A stretch of 64,000 nucleotides of DNA from an alpha proteobacterium IMCC14465. GTDB lineage: Bacteria > Pseudomonadota > Alphaproteobacteria > RS24. Made by a program: the position numbers and the translations under genes. The stretch lies in assembly GCA_000293845.2 (NCBI GenBank), contig ALYF01000003.1, forward strand, positions 1 to 64,000, given 5' to 3'. The notes beneath the pieces were generated by a model. It ran no database searches, was not told where the DNA came from, and saw nothing but the letters and a program-made list of their open reading frames with translations. Below, piece by piece: positions 8,349-16,881 of this stretch; position 1 is the stretch's first letter; every line of letters starts with the position of its first letter.

Positions 8349-9227
8349 ATGACGCAACACATGACGCAACACATAACCAAGGGTGAAAAACAAACAATAC
8401 TGACCGAAATTGACGATAAGCTTTTTCATATAACCCTAAATCGTCCCGACAAACTCAACGCCTTATCACCTCTTTTATTGGCGGAGTTGAAAGAAGCATT
8501 GAATGAGGCGGCGGCAAATGCCGATATTGCTGTTGTGGTTCTGAAAAGCGCCGGTCCGGTTTTTTCGCCTGGTTATGACATTAGTGAAGAGAATTGGATT
8601 ATTTCTCAATTCCCCGCTGATTATCCCGAGGGCGTTAATCTCCATCAAGACCGTCTGGATATTCATGAATTGCTGGATTACTGGTTGGAATTGTGGAAAT
8701 ACCCCAAGCCAATCGTTGCGCGGGTACAAGGTCCTTGCCTGTCAGGTGCCGGAGAATTGATTGCCATGTCTGACATTGTCATTGCAGGAAAATCTGCGCG
8801 CTTCGGTCATCCGGCGGCACGCGATCTTGGCATTCCACCAACAGTGTTTTTGTGGCCTCTGCTCATCGGCATGCGCAAAACCAAAGAATTGCTCTATACC
8901 GCCAAGCTGATTGACGCCGATGAAGCTGTCGCATTAGGGCTTGTGAATGAGACCGTCGCAGATGAGGCTTTAGATGACCGCGTCATGGAAGTCGCCCGCG
9001 ATATAGCGCTCTCTCCGGTTGACCATCTCACATTGCTCAAAGAGTCCACGAATTGCTGGTATGAAAATATGGGTTTTGAGACTTCAGCGCGACGGGCGGC
9101 AGATTTGGATGCAGTATTTCACCAAAGCCCGACCTTTAAAGAATTCTTTAATACAGTGAAAGAAAAAGGCATGAAGGTCGCGCTTGAAATTCGTCAAAAA
9201 AGGTTTGGTACATCGGGTAAAAAATAA
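8349..9227 (+). CDS. Enoyl-CoA hydratase/isomerase family protein
   Basis: A 292-aa crotonase-fold protein. The core contains NRPDKLNALS, the oxyanion-hole region FSPGYDISE and the segment GPCLSGAGELIAMSDI. Members hydrate, isomerise or cleave acyl-CoA thioesters. At the usual catalytic sites the sequence reads GAGE and GHPAARDLG; the second Glu common in hydratases is not obvious, so the exact reaction is open. The start codon lies in a perfect 12-bp tandem duplication (8349-8360, 8361-8372), giving the N-terminus MTQHMTQH; either ATG could be used. The gene probably works with the neighbouring P450 and SDR in side-chain or ring catabolism. Confidence 0.85.
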   Translation: MTQHMTQHITKGEKQTILTEIDDKLFHITLNRPDKLNALSPLLLAELKEALNEAAANADIAVVVLKSAGPVFSPGYDISEENWIISQFPADYPEGVNLHQDRLDIHELLDYWLELWKYPKPIVARVQGPCLSGAGELIAMSDIVIAGKSARFGHPAARDLGIPPTVFLWPLLIGMRKTKELLYTAKLIDADEAVALGLVNETVADEALDDRVMEVARDIALSPVDHLTLLKESTNCWYENMGFETSARRAADLDAVFHQSPTFKEFFNTVKEKGMKVALEIRQKRFGTSGKK

Positions 9228-9333
9228 TCCTCACGCTTGGCTCAGTTATTTCCTGAAGACAAGCACACTTATTCGTGATTATGATTTTACCAGTATCATC
9301 CAAGCCTTGTGAGCGATAATAGGGGTTATCATC

Positions 9334-9693
9334 ATGTTTAAAGTCGTTATGCCGATTAAACGAAAACCGGGCATGTCCAAGTCAGAATTTGAAGCATATT
9401 ATGAAAGCAATCACCGTCTGATTGGTGAAAAATATCTACGCGGTTACGCCCATAAATATACCAGGCGTTATCTGCATAATCTGAATGATGGAAGCGGTGT
9501 CGAACAGGACGACCCAGAATATGATGTACTGCTCGAAGCATGGTATCCGGATGAAGAAACATTCCGCGCTTTTTTAGACTCTATTTCCACACCGGAAATC
9601 ACCGATGAAATCACGACCGATGAAGAAAAGCTTTTTGACCGGACATCCATGCGCATGTATCTGATTGACGAACATGACTCGGAGATATTGTGA
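9334..9693 (+). CDS. EthD-domain protein
   Basis: A 119-aa dimeric ferredoxin-like alpha/beta-barrel protein of the EthD family. It opens with FKVVMPIKRKPGMSKSEF and then has a YYESNH segment, both hallmarks of the family. EthD-like proteins accompany P450 systems such as the ether-degrading Eth genes and assist by an unclear mechanism, so this gene fits its neighbours well. AGGGG lies ahead of the ATG. It is the third gene of the P450 group, 106 bp after the hydratase. Confidence 0.82.
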   Translation: MFKVVMPIKRKPGMSKSEFEAYYESNHRLIGEKYLRGYAHKYTRRYLHNLNDGSGVEQDDPEYDVLLEAWYPDEETFRAFLDSISTPEITDEITTDEEKLFDRTSMRMYLIDEHDSEIL

Positions 9694-9789
9694 GGCTTTA
9701 AGCCGTTCTATTGTGGACGGAATTAAAGAGAAGTCTTGTCAAATGAGATCAAATATTCAAATCTAATAGAAATTAATTTGGGGGGAAAA

Positions 9790-10725
9790 ATGGCATATAT
9801 TCAGGCAAGCAAAAATAGCTTCAGCAAAAAATCAACGGCTGAACAAGTAACACAAGGCGTTGACCTTTCCGGCAAGACAATATTGGTGACAGGTGTTGCG
9901 TCTGGCCTCGGCAAAGAAGCTATGCGTGTTCTCGCCCTTCGTGGCGCACATGTTATTGGGTTGGACCGAACAATGGACGCCGCGCAGGCAGCCTGTTCGG
10001 AAGTTTCCGGCACAACCACGCCATTTGAATGCGACTTGGCGGACCCTGATTCCATAATCGCCTGTACGGATAAAATCAAAGGGCAGTTTCAATCACTAGA
10101 TGTCATCCTGACCAATGCTGGCATTATGACCCCGCCCTATAAGGTGGTTGATAAATATAAAGAGCCTTTGGAAATTCAATTTGCGGTTAATTTCCTCGGG
10201 CATTTTGTTTTAATCAATCGCCTCATGTCACTTGTTGAAGCCGCTCCTGCTGGCAGGTTGGCTCTGGTCGCCTCCGAAGGCTATGCCACCGCGCCACGCA
10301 AAACGGGTATCGCTTTTGACGATTTAAGTTTCAGCAATGGTTATGATGCGCTGACCGCCTATGGGCATTCAAAAATCGCTGTCATGCTGCTGAGCCAAGA
10401 ATTCTCTCGCCGTCTGGAAGGCACAACAATTATCTCAAATTCTATCCACCCAGGGGTTATCAGAACCAATCTCGCCAGTGATACGGAGAGCTTTAAGGTG
10501 AAGCTGATTTCGATGTTTGCCGGCCCGTTCACGCGGACCATTGCTCAAGGCGCAGCCACGCATTGTTTTGTAGCCGCGCACCCGTCACTTGAAGGCGTAA
10601 GCGGTCAGCATTTCGCAGACAGCAATCCGAAAGAACCAAAGGACCACCCGCTTGTAAAAGATGTCGAGCTGGCAGGTAAGCTTTGGGACAAGGCGATAGA
10701 ACTTGCTGACGGGTATCTAATCTAA
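9790..10725 (+). CDS. Short-chain dehydrogenase/reductase
   Basis: A 311-aa classical/extended SDR that oxidises or reduces alcohols with NAD(P). Motifs are the cofactor-binding TGVASGLG, the LTNAGIM strand and the catalytic YGHSK. The length and the N-terminal extension before the Rossmann fold resemble retinol-dehydrogenase-like SDRs. The ATG at 9790 has a GGGGGG ribosome-binding site; an upstream GTG or TTG-type start is less likely. As the last gene of the P450 group, it may oxidise the alcohol made by hydroxylation. It is convergent with the flavin monooxygenase gene. Confidence 0.88.
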   Translation: MAYIQASKNSFSKKSTAEQVTQGVDLSGKTILVTGVASGLGKEAMRVLALRGAHVIGLDRTMDAAQAACSEVSGTTTPFECDLADPDSIIACTDKIKGQFQSLDVILTNAGIMTPPYKVVDKYKEPLEIQFAVNFLGHFVLINRLMSLVEAAPAGRLALVASEGYATAPRKTGIAFDDLSFSNGYDALTAYGHSKIAVMLLSQEFSRRLEGTTIISNSIHPGVIRTNLASDTESFKVKLISMFAGPFTRTIAQGAATHCFVAAHPSLEGVSGQHFADSNPKEPKDHPLVKDVELAGKLWDKAIELADGYLI

Positions 10726-10748
10726 GAAACCCGTCAAAATTCTATGGC

Positions 10749-12095
10749 CTATTTTTGCCGATAGGAACTAAAGCCGAGATTACCTCTCAAGGTCGGTCCA
10801 GCATAGTCGTCATGATAGATGCCGCGTCTTTGCAGCTCCGGCACAACATAGCGTGAGAACTCTTCATAAGCGCCGGGCGTATGCGACGCGAATAGCACAA
10901 ACCCGTCCGCCGCACCTTCGGTGAACCATTTTTCCAGCTCATCCGCGACCTGTTTGGGATCCCCGACAATATGCGGGGCCTCATGCACCGTGCCGCGCCC
11001 GCTATGGTCAACAAAGTCTTTCAATGTCGGATTAGACTTCCCACTCAGGCGCACAACCTTATCGAGAATACCGCGCAAGCCATTAATGCTGCCCAGCTCT
11101 TCATCGGTAAAAGGTTCATCATAACCCTTAGTCGCGAAGTCAAAATTCAACACTTCGGAAAGCAAAGTCAGACCATCAATTGGCTTGGCGAGGCTATTCA
11201 CATAAGCATATTTATCTTCGGCAATGGATTGAGTTTCACCGGTGGTAACGTAAACTGCCGGACAAATTGCAATTGTATCAGGGTTACGCCCCTGCTTTGC
11301 GGCCTCTTCGCGCATCTCTTTACGAACCTGAACACCGCGCTCCACATTGTTCTGGATCGTGAAAATCACCTCACCCCATTCACAGGCAAATTGACGCCCG
11401 CGCCCGCTTTGACCGGCCTGAACAATCACCGGGTGGCCTTGCGGGGATGGCGGCACGGTAAATGTACCCTTGGTTTGAAACCACTCACCTTGAAAATCAT
11501 AAGACCGGACTTTTTCCGGATCGGCAAATACACCATTTTCCTTATCAAACAAAATAGCATCCGGATCCCAGGCGCCCCACATGTCGATAATATTCGTCAT
11601 CAATTCATCAGCACGGTCATAGCGTCGGTCATGCTCAATCGTCCCCGCAGCCCCCATATTGAAAGCCTCGGAGTCATTAAGTGACGTCACGACATTCCAG
11701 CCTGCACGCCCGCCAGTCATGTGATCTAGCGTCATCATCGTCCGCGCAATATGGAAGGCATTATAATAGGTCGTCGAAATAGTGGCTGCGAGACCAAGAT
11801 TTTTAGTCGCCATCGCCATGGTTGCTAAAATCGGCACTGGGTCCATCTTCACCACGCGAATACCGTTTTTTACGGCCTCTTTATGGTCTGCGCCATATAT
11901 ATCCGGCAAAGCAAGCCTGTCGTCAAAAAAGCCGAGGTGAAACTTGCCATCTTCCAGCGCACGCGCAATGCGTTGATAATAATCGGGTGTCAGAAAATCA
12001 CCTGCAGACTGGTGATGACGCCAAGAGGCTGGATAATTCGAACAATTTTGGGCCTGCATAAAGCCCACCATGATTATTTTGCGATTATTGGCCAA
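10749..12095 (-). CDS. FMN-dependent monooxygenase of the NtaA/SnaA/DszA type
   Basis: A 448-aa member of the luciferase-like monooxygenase superfamily (two-component, reduced-flavin dependent). The start KIIMVGFMQAQ, the segment DHMTGGRAGWNVVTS and VIVQAGQSGRGRQFA are characteristic of the nitrilotriacetate / dimethyl sulfide / dibenzothiophene sulfone monooxygenase branch. The start is TTG at 12095, with GGAGG five bases upstream. A partner flavin reductase is not encoded nearby. A sulfur-scavenging or catabolic role is plausible, but the substrate is not determinable. Confidence 0.88.
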   Translation of the reverse strand: MANNRKIIMVGFMQAQNCSNYPASWRHHQSAGDFLTPDYYQRIARALEDGKFHLGFFDDRLALPDIYGADHKEAVKNGIRVVKMDPVPILATMAMATKNLGLAATISTTYYNAFHIARTMMTLDHMTGGRAGWNVVTSLNDSEAFNMGAAGTIEHDRRYDRADELMTNIIDMWGAWDPDAILFDKENGVFADPEKVRSYDFQGEWFQTKGTFTVPPSPQGHPVIVQAGQSGRGRQFACEWGEVIFTIQNNVERGVQVRKEMREEAAKQGRNPDTIAICPAVYVTTGETQSIAEDKYAYVNSLAKPIDGLTLLSEVLNFDFATKGYDEPFTDEELGSINGLRGILDKVVRLSGKSNPTLKDFVDHSGRGTVHEAPHIVGDPKQVADELEKWFTEGAADGFVLFASHTPGAYEEFSRYVVPELQRRGIYHDDYAGPTLRGNLGFSSYRQK

Positions 12096-12275
12096 ATCGA
12101 CCTCCCTCTTATTTACTATCCATTAGTCCATACTATTAAATTTTTGTATCACAGAATATAACCCCTCGTAAACAGCCCAAGGCGATAAACCCCATTAAAA
12201 GAGGATAAAAGAAACATATTATTGTTGATTAAATTAATCTGTGTGACTCGATAGCGACCGCAGGGCTTTAACGGA

Positions 12276-13187
12276 TTAACGTTTTTTACCATCCGAAATG
12301 ATTTCGATAATCGCCGCAATATGATCTTCATTCATATTGAAACGCCGCCGCATGTCTTCAATCTTTTTCAATTCGGCATCCATAATAATTCCGTCACTAA
12401 AGGCCGCGGCAATTTCGGCTTTCATCAAAACTTTACGTTTTTCAATCTGGCTGGTGAAAGCGCTTGCGATAATACCCGTTAACAAGGCCACGGTGCAGAC
12501 CCCAATAAGAGCTGTGAGAGCCCCCACCATCTTGCCCAATGGCGTGATAGGAGACACATCCCCATAGCCCACCGTCGTCAGCGTTATTAATGCCCACCAC
12601 ATGCTTTCTGGTATTGAGGCAAAAGCCTTGGGTTGGGCTTGATGCTCCAGCACATACATTAAGGCGCTGGCAATAAACAAAGCCAAGGCAAACAGATAGA
12701 GCGCCGCCAGAAAAGAACGTCGCTCCTCGTAAATTGCAGATCCTAAATCTTCAAGTGCCGTCGAATAGTTAGACATTTTAAGCAGCCTGAGAAGGCGCAC
12801 GACACGAATCCAACGCAAATCAGAACTACCGATAAACATTGAAATGAGACTCGGCAAAATCGCGGCCAAATCCACCAGACCATTAAAACTCAAAATATAT
12901 TCTATGCGTTTGCCAAAGCTTGACTTATAGGCGCTATCCTCTTTGGCAGCCGCAGACCAGAGGCGCAGAATATACTCAGACCCGAAAATAATGACTGAAA
13001 AAATCTCAAAAACCGCGAACTCCAGCCTAAAAGCAGAGCCAATGGATTCAACAGACTCCAGGCTAACAGCGAGAACATTGGAAACGATTAAAATAGTGAG
13101 AAATCTGTCAACAAAGCGGCTAACTCTGTCACCGCCTTGCGCCTGACCTAGAATTTCATAAACGCGCTTTTGTATCTGCATCATCAT
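12276..13187 (-). CDS. Voltage-gated-type potassium channel
   Basis: A 303-aa six-transmembrane channel subunit. The fourth segment has regularly spaced arginines (RWIRVVRLLRLLK), as in a voltage sensor. The selectivity filter is TTVGYGD, the potassium signature. A cytoplasmic C-terminal helix-rich tail follows residue ~235. The subunits should form a tetramer in the inner membrane. The start is one of three consecutive ATGs at 13187-13179, behind GAGAG. Flanking genes give no functional hint. Confidence 0.9.
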   Translation of the reverse strand: MMMQIQKRVYEILGQAQGGDRVSRFVDRFLTILIVSNVLAVSLESVESIGSAFRLEFAVFEIFSVIIFGSEYILRLWSAAAKEDSAYKSSFGKRIEYILSFNGLVDLAAILPSLISMFIGSSDLRWIRVVRLLRLLKMSNYSTALEDLGSAIYEERRSFLAALYLFALALFIASALMYVLEHQAQPKAFASIPESMWWALITLTTVGYGDVSPITPLGKMVGALTALIGVCTVALLTGIIASAFTSQIEKRKVLMKAEIAAAFSDGIIMDAELKKIEDMRRRFNMNEDHIAAIIEIISDGKKR

Positions 13188-13363
13188 GCACTCTCAAAAT
13201 GAAACATCGCTAGAATGAGTCATTTTTCATTAATCTGCAAGTTACGGAAATAAGTGAACTTATCCAACTCTCACGATGAAGAAGATAAAAAAATTAATCA
13301 CTGATTTTTTTATTATATAATTCATCGGTAATTATTAATAATAAAAAGAGTCTGGAGTTATTC

Positions 13364-14092
13364 TTGACCGTTAATTCATTAAAAATGTCTCTCTATATCG
13401 GCATCTTTACTATTTTTGTTAGCCTTTTCTTTGTGATTTTTAATCAGATAGATTTATTAACTTCCGCACGATACTATACACCCGGCCTAGGGTTCACATT
13501 TAATAACACAGAGCTTGCGACCTTGCTGAAGCAGGTTGTACGGCCAAGCTTTAAACTCGCAAGTATATTATGCATTTTATTCATACTTCTCCTTTCTTTT
13601 CTTATGCCAAAGACGATGAAGGCAATGAGGAAGCACGCGCTTTTCTTCTTTACATGCCTCGCTTTAGGGCCAGCTCTGATGGTGGAAGGTGTTCTGAAAA
13701 ATGTTTTTGGTCGGGCACGCCAGCAAGATATTATTGAATTTGGTGGCGTTCTGAACTTCAGCCCGGCTTGGATTATTTCCGGAGAATGCACAAAAAATTG
13801 CAGTTTTGTTTCAGGCGATGTCAGCGGTATTGCCGTCTTGATGGCGGTGCCACTAATAATGTCACGTTTCCGCCTCACCTTAACCATTTCTATTCTGGCG
13901 CTGACCGGCCTCGCCATGACTTATAGGGTTGTGGCTGGCAAACACTTTTTAAGCGACTCTGTTATTGCGGCATGCCTCACAATCGGTCTTGTTTATTTCA
14001 TCCATTATCTTTTCTATCAGCGGCAGAAGAAAAATATCAAAGCCTTCGAAACTGAAAAACCCGGCAAAAAACAAACATCACAGCCAACATAG
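13364..14092 (+). CDS. PAP2-like membrane protein with altered catalytic motif
   Basis: A 242-aa membrane protein with about six hydrophobic segments. PAP2-type motifs can be traced: KNVFGRARQ, then FVSGDVSG in place of PSGH, then YRVVAGKHFLSD. The His of the second motif is replaced by Asp, whereas the motif-3 His is kept. Related PAP2-like proteins reading FVSGE also exist, so this is a variant branch and not necessarily dead. The start is TTG at 13364, with GGAG six bases upstream; an ATG at 13385 is the alternative. A lipid A or lipid-phosphate phosphatase role is possible. Confidence 0.75.
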   Translation: MTVNSLKMSLYIGIFTIFVSLFFVIFNQIDLLTSARYYTPGLGFTFNNTELATLLKQVVRPSFKLASILCILFILLLSFLMPKTMKAMRKHALFFFTCLALGPALMVEGVLKNVFGRARQQDIIEFGGVLNFSPAWIISGECTKNCSFVSGDVSGIAVLMAVPLIMSRFRLTLTISILALTGLAMTYRVVAGKHFLSDSVIAACLTIGLVYFIHYLFYQRQKKNIKAFETEKPGKKQTSQPT

Positions 14093-14189
14093 ACATAAAT
14101 TAGAAAAATTTACGGTCACGGCGCGCAAGGTTTTACCTTGACTTGCCAAGTCGTCCCTAGGCAAGATTATAAAAAAAATGGGGGGAAAG

Positions 14190-15086
14190 ATGGAAGATGG
14201 AAGTCCAAGCCAAACCGCGCTAATGGTCGCTGTATTGCGCGCTCATCATTGTCACTTAGCACCGGAACCAAAAATTTTACAGGACACAACGGCTCTTCCC
14301 TTAAGCGGTATGGCCGATTTAGAAGCCGTTAAAGATTATAAAAATGGCGTGATAGAATTTTTTTCCGGCCTCAGTAGTCGGGAAGTGGCTGAGAGTTTTG
14401 TTCAGCAAATCACTGACTCAGTATGTATGCGCTCACGTCTCGTGGAAGAACGCCTCGCCAAAGCCCGTGAGCAGGGGCTTGAACAGCTCGTGATTTTGGG
14501 CGCTGGGCTGGATTCGACCGCCTATCGCTGCGCCGACCAGCTTGCTCGCATTCCGGTTTTTGAAATTGATCACCCTGCGACGCAACAGTGGAAAAAAGCC
14601 AGACTGACCGAATGTGACATTAAACTGCCTGAGAATTTGCAATTTGTGGGCTTTGACTTTGAAAATCAAACCTTGGCAGAAGCACTTGAAGCAGGCGGCG
14701 TTCGGTCGGATGCTGTTACCATGTTCACCTGGCTCGGCGTGCAAATGTACCTCACCCCCGCAACAGTCCAGGCCACCATGTCTGTTTTAGGTCAGTTTCA
14801 AGCAGGTAGTCAGCTCATCATGGATTTTGCCATGCCAGATGCGACCCATCCCGATGAAGACCTGCAAGATCCGGTCGGTGAGTTAAACCGTGTGGTATCA
14901 CAAATGGGTGAGCCATTTGAAAGCACTTATACAGAGCAAGAGCTAGAGGCATGCCTCAAAGAAGCAGGTTTCTCAGATGTTTCATTTTACACGGCAGGGC
15001 GCATTCTCGACTCATTTATTGAAGGTAATCGCGATATTTGCAGTGTGCCGGATGAAGCCTGCTTTTTGCTCGCGGCCACAATTTAA
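14190..15086 (+). CDS. Class I SAM-dependent methyltransferase (leucine carboxyl methyltransferase-like)
   Basis: A ~298-aa protein of the LCMT/PPM1-like family. The SAM-binding motif is VILGAGLDSTAYR, followed by the acidic FEIDHP strand and the TWLGVQMYLTPATV segment, all diagnostic of the TIGR00027 family. In bacteria these methylate small molecules or polyketide-like carboxylates. The ATG at 14190 is preceded by GGGGGGAAAG; the ATG at 14178 is the alternative. An inverted repeat CTTGCC/GGCAAG lies in the leader. It is a stand-alone gene of unknown substrate. Confidence 0.85.
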   Translation: MEDGSPSQTALMVAVLRAHHCHLAPEPKILQDTTALPLSGMADLEAVKDYKNGVIEFFSGLSSREVAESFVQQITDSVCMRSRLVEERLAKAREQGLEQLVILGAGLDSTAYRCADQLARIPVFEIDHPATQQWKKARLTECDIKLPENLQFVGFDFENQTLAEALEAGGVRSDAVTMFTWLGVQMYLTPATVQATMSVLGQFQAGSQLIMDFAMPDATHPDEDLQDPVGELNRVVSQMGEPFESTYTEQELEACLKEAGFSDVSFYTAGRILDSFIEGNRDICSVPDEACFLLAATI

Positions 15087-15236
15087 AACCGGCTTCATCA
15101 GATTTAGGTAAATGTATCCCAGCACATCACTTGCGCTGAAATAAATCAGTAATATGTGCGACCAAATGTAACAGTATTGGTTGTGCGTAAGCCTGCTAAT
15201 AAATTGGTGATTGATAACTAGACCCAATTAAAAATT

Positions 15237-16400
15237 ATGAACATCAGAACATCTTCAGCCAAAACTTTTTCTTTCATCACCCTCATTGCCCTCACGACTT
15301 CACCAGCCTTTGCCGGAGGTAATGAAAAGTCATCGCATAGCAACACCCATAATCATGCCAATTATCACACTGGGCATCACACTGGGCATCACACTGGGCA
15401 TCACACGCCTCAACACACCGAAAGCCATACAGCAGCACATGCGCCGATTGGCGTGATGGGCGACCATATGCACCATGCCGGTAAGTGGATGATTTCCCTG
15501 CGTCAAATACGAATGGAAATGAGGGGTAATAAAATTGGCTCAAACAATGCTAGCGACTCTGAAATTCTGAATATCCCGAACACGAATGCGATGATGCCAC
15601 CAAATTTACGGGTTGTTCCGCAGGAAATGGCGATGGATATGACCATGCTCGGGGTCATGTATGCCCCAAGCGAAAACCTGACGCTCATGGCCATGACCGG
15701 ATATGTGCAAAAAACAATGCGTCTCACAAGCTATAATATGATGGGCATGCGCCTTGGTGATTTTGAAACAAAGTCAGAAGGTTTTGGAGATACAACCATA
15801 ACAGCACTTATCAGAGGCCAAAAAACCGCGAGCTCACAAATTCATTACGCCTTGGGTCTCAGTCTGCCGACCGGTGATATTGAAAAGACAGATACGCTGC
15901 TCACCCCCATGAATACGCGTATTGTGGCGCGCCTGCCTTATGCGATGCAAACCGGGTCGGGCAGTTACGACTTTAAACCCGCCCTCACCTTTAACAGGCA
16001 ACTGGAAAATTATAATTTTGGTGGGCAGATTTCAGCCATCATCAGACTGAATGATAATGATGCCGATTATCATCTTGGTAATCTATTTAGCGTTCAAAGC
16101 TGGGTGTCGAAAACGCTCTCTCCGACACTGAGCGCGTCACTGCGGCTAAAAGGCACCAGTGAAGAAAAAATTGACGGGCGTGATGCGCTGATTGACAAAC
16201 CGGTTCAATCTGCCGACCCGAATTTTTATGGTGGTGAGCGCCTAACGCTCGGCATTGGGCTTAACATAACGCCTCAATCAGGCGCATTGGTTCACAAAAG
16301 GCTGGGCATAGAAGTAAATGGCCCCATTTATGAGAAGTTAAATGGACCTCAAATGTCACGGGACTGGCCTCTTACCCTCGGTTTTCAAAATAGTTTTTAA
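15237..16400 (+). CDS. His/Met-rich outer-membrane protein (MetA-pathway transporter-like)
   Basis: A 387-aa protein with a signal peptide (cleavage after SPAFA), a His-rich N-terminal stretch and a Met-rich part, then a beta-barrel-like body ending in NSF. The segment GVMGDHMHHAGKWMISLR resembles the start of outer-membrane proteins annotated as transporters (phenol MetA-type) that often sit in copper-resistance loci. The His stretch arises from three copies of a 12-bp repeat giving HTGH units. A metal-binding or export role is an inference; no copper genes are directly adjacent. Confidence 0.72.
   Translation: MNIRTSSAKTFSFITLIALTTSPAFAGGNEKSSHSNTHNHANYHTGHHTGHHTGHHTPQHTESHTAAHAPIGVMGDHMHHAGKWMISLRQIRMEMRGNKIGSNNASDSEILNIPNTNAMMPPNLRVVPQEMAMDMTMLGVMYAPSENLTLMAMTGYVQKTMRLTSYNMMGMRLGDFETKSEGFGDTTITALIRGQKTASSQIHYALGLSLPTGDIEKTDTLLTPMNTRIVARLPYAMQTGSGSYDFKPALTFNRQLENYNFGGQISAIIRLNDNDADYHLGNLFSVQSWVSKTLSPTLSASLRLKGTSEEKIDGRDALIDKPVQSADPNFYGGERLTLGIGLNITPQSGALVHKRLGIEVNGPIYEKLNGPQMSRDWPLTLGFQNSF
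15366..15401. repeat. Three perfect 12-bp coding repeats
   Basis: The unit CACACTGGGCAT is repeated three times in frame inside the outer-membrane protein gene and yields the HTGH motif. Being perfect and a multiple of three, it can expand or shrink without breaking the frame. Confidence 0.85.
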
Positions 16401-16505
16401 GATTAAATTTAAATTATAATTTTTAATATTGCCCCCCAATAAGCTTCTCTGCAAAAGGGTAATATTACTGGCATTTAAGCTAGTAATTATTTATAAGACC
16501 TGATG

Positions 16506-16528
16506 CCTCATTATTTGAGGTCGAGGAG
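16506..16528 (+). promoter_or_regulatory. Leader hairpin and ribosome-binding site of the FecR-domain gene
   Basis: CCTCA (16506-16510) and TGAGG (16516-16520) form a 5-bp stem two bases upstream of the GAGGAG ribosome-binding site (16523-16528). The GTG start at 16535 is six bases further on. An upstream GACCT could pair with the AGGTC that overlaps the stem, giving a competing structure. Short, so low weight. Confidence 0.3.
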
Positions 16529-16534
16529 TATGTT

Positions 16535-16801
16535 GTGTTGTTCAGGTCACCAGTAAAATCTGCCTTTGCGGGCAATCTCGTTATTGTCTTTGTTATTTTA
16601 TTTAGCTTCACATCTCAGCTATTTGATTCTGAGATGACGGATGAAATGAAAGGCAAAATGATTGGTGTCATAGCCTTTAAAACCGGACAAATTAATATAT
16701 CGCGCGACCAGGCGCAGTTCATCCCGCCTCCCTCGGCGAAAAAATTTTTCTCGAAGATAGAATACAAACATCCGCAGACAGCAGACTGCAAATCCTCCTG
16801 A
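16535..16801 (+). pseudogene. N-terminal fragment of the FecR-domain surface protein, cut by a frameshift
   Basis: GTG start with GAGGAG six bases upstream. It encodes a hydrophobic export segment (residues ~8-28) and the first strand of a FecR domain (IGVIAFKTGQINISRD), then runs out of frame and stops at 16801. The other frame continues the domain without a gap (ASLGEKIFLEDRI...). One extra G between 16726 and 16727 would join the frames as IPASLGEKIF, which suits the FecR consensus. The fragment and the following frame are therefore one gene of about 1,102 codons, broken by a one-base loss or a sequence error. Confidence 0.85.
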
Positions 16802-16881
16802 GAGATGAGACAACCTTTACCCTCGGCCCAAATGCGGAACTAATTGTCGATAAATTTATTTACGACTCCGATTCCAGCGAT

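Noticed and set aside
16735-16760. Programmed -1 frameshift at an A6-T5 run in the FecR-domain gene
   Set aside because: No canonical X XXY YYZ heptamer in the zero frame, and the best FecR match needs the change nine or more bases upstream at 16726. A one-base loss is simpler.
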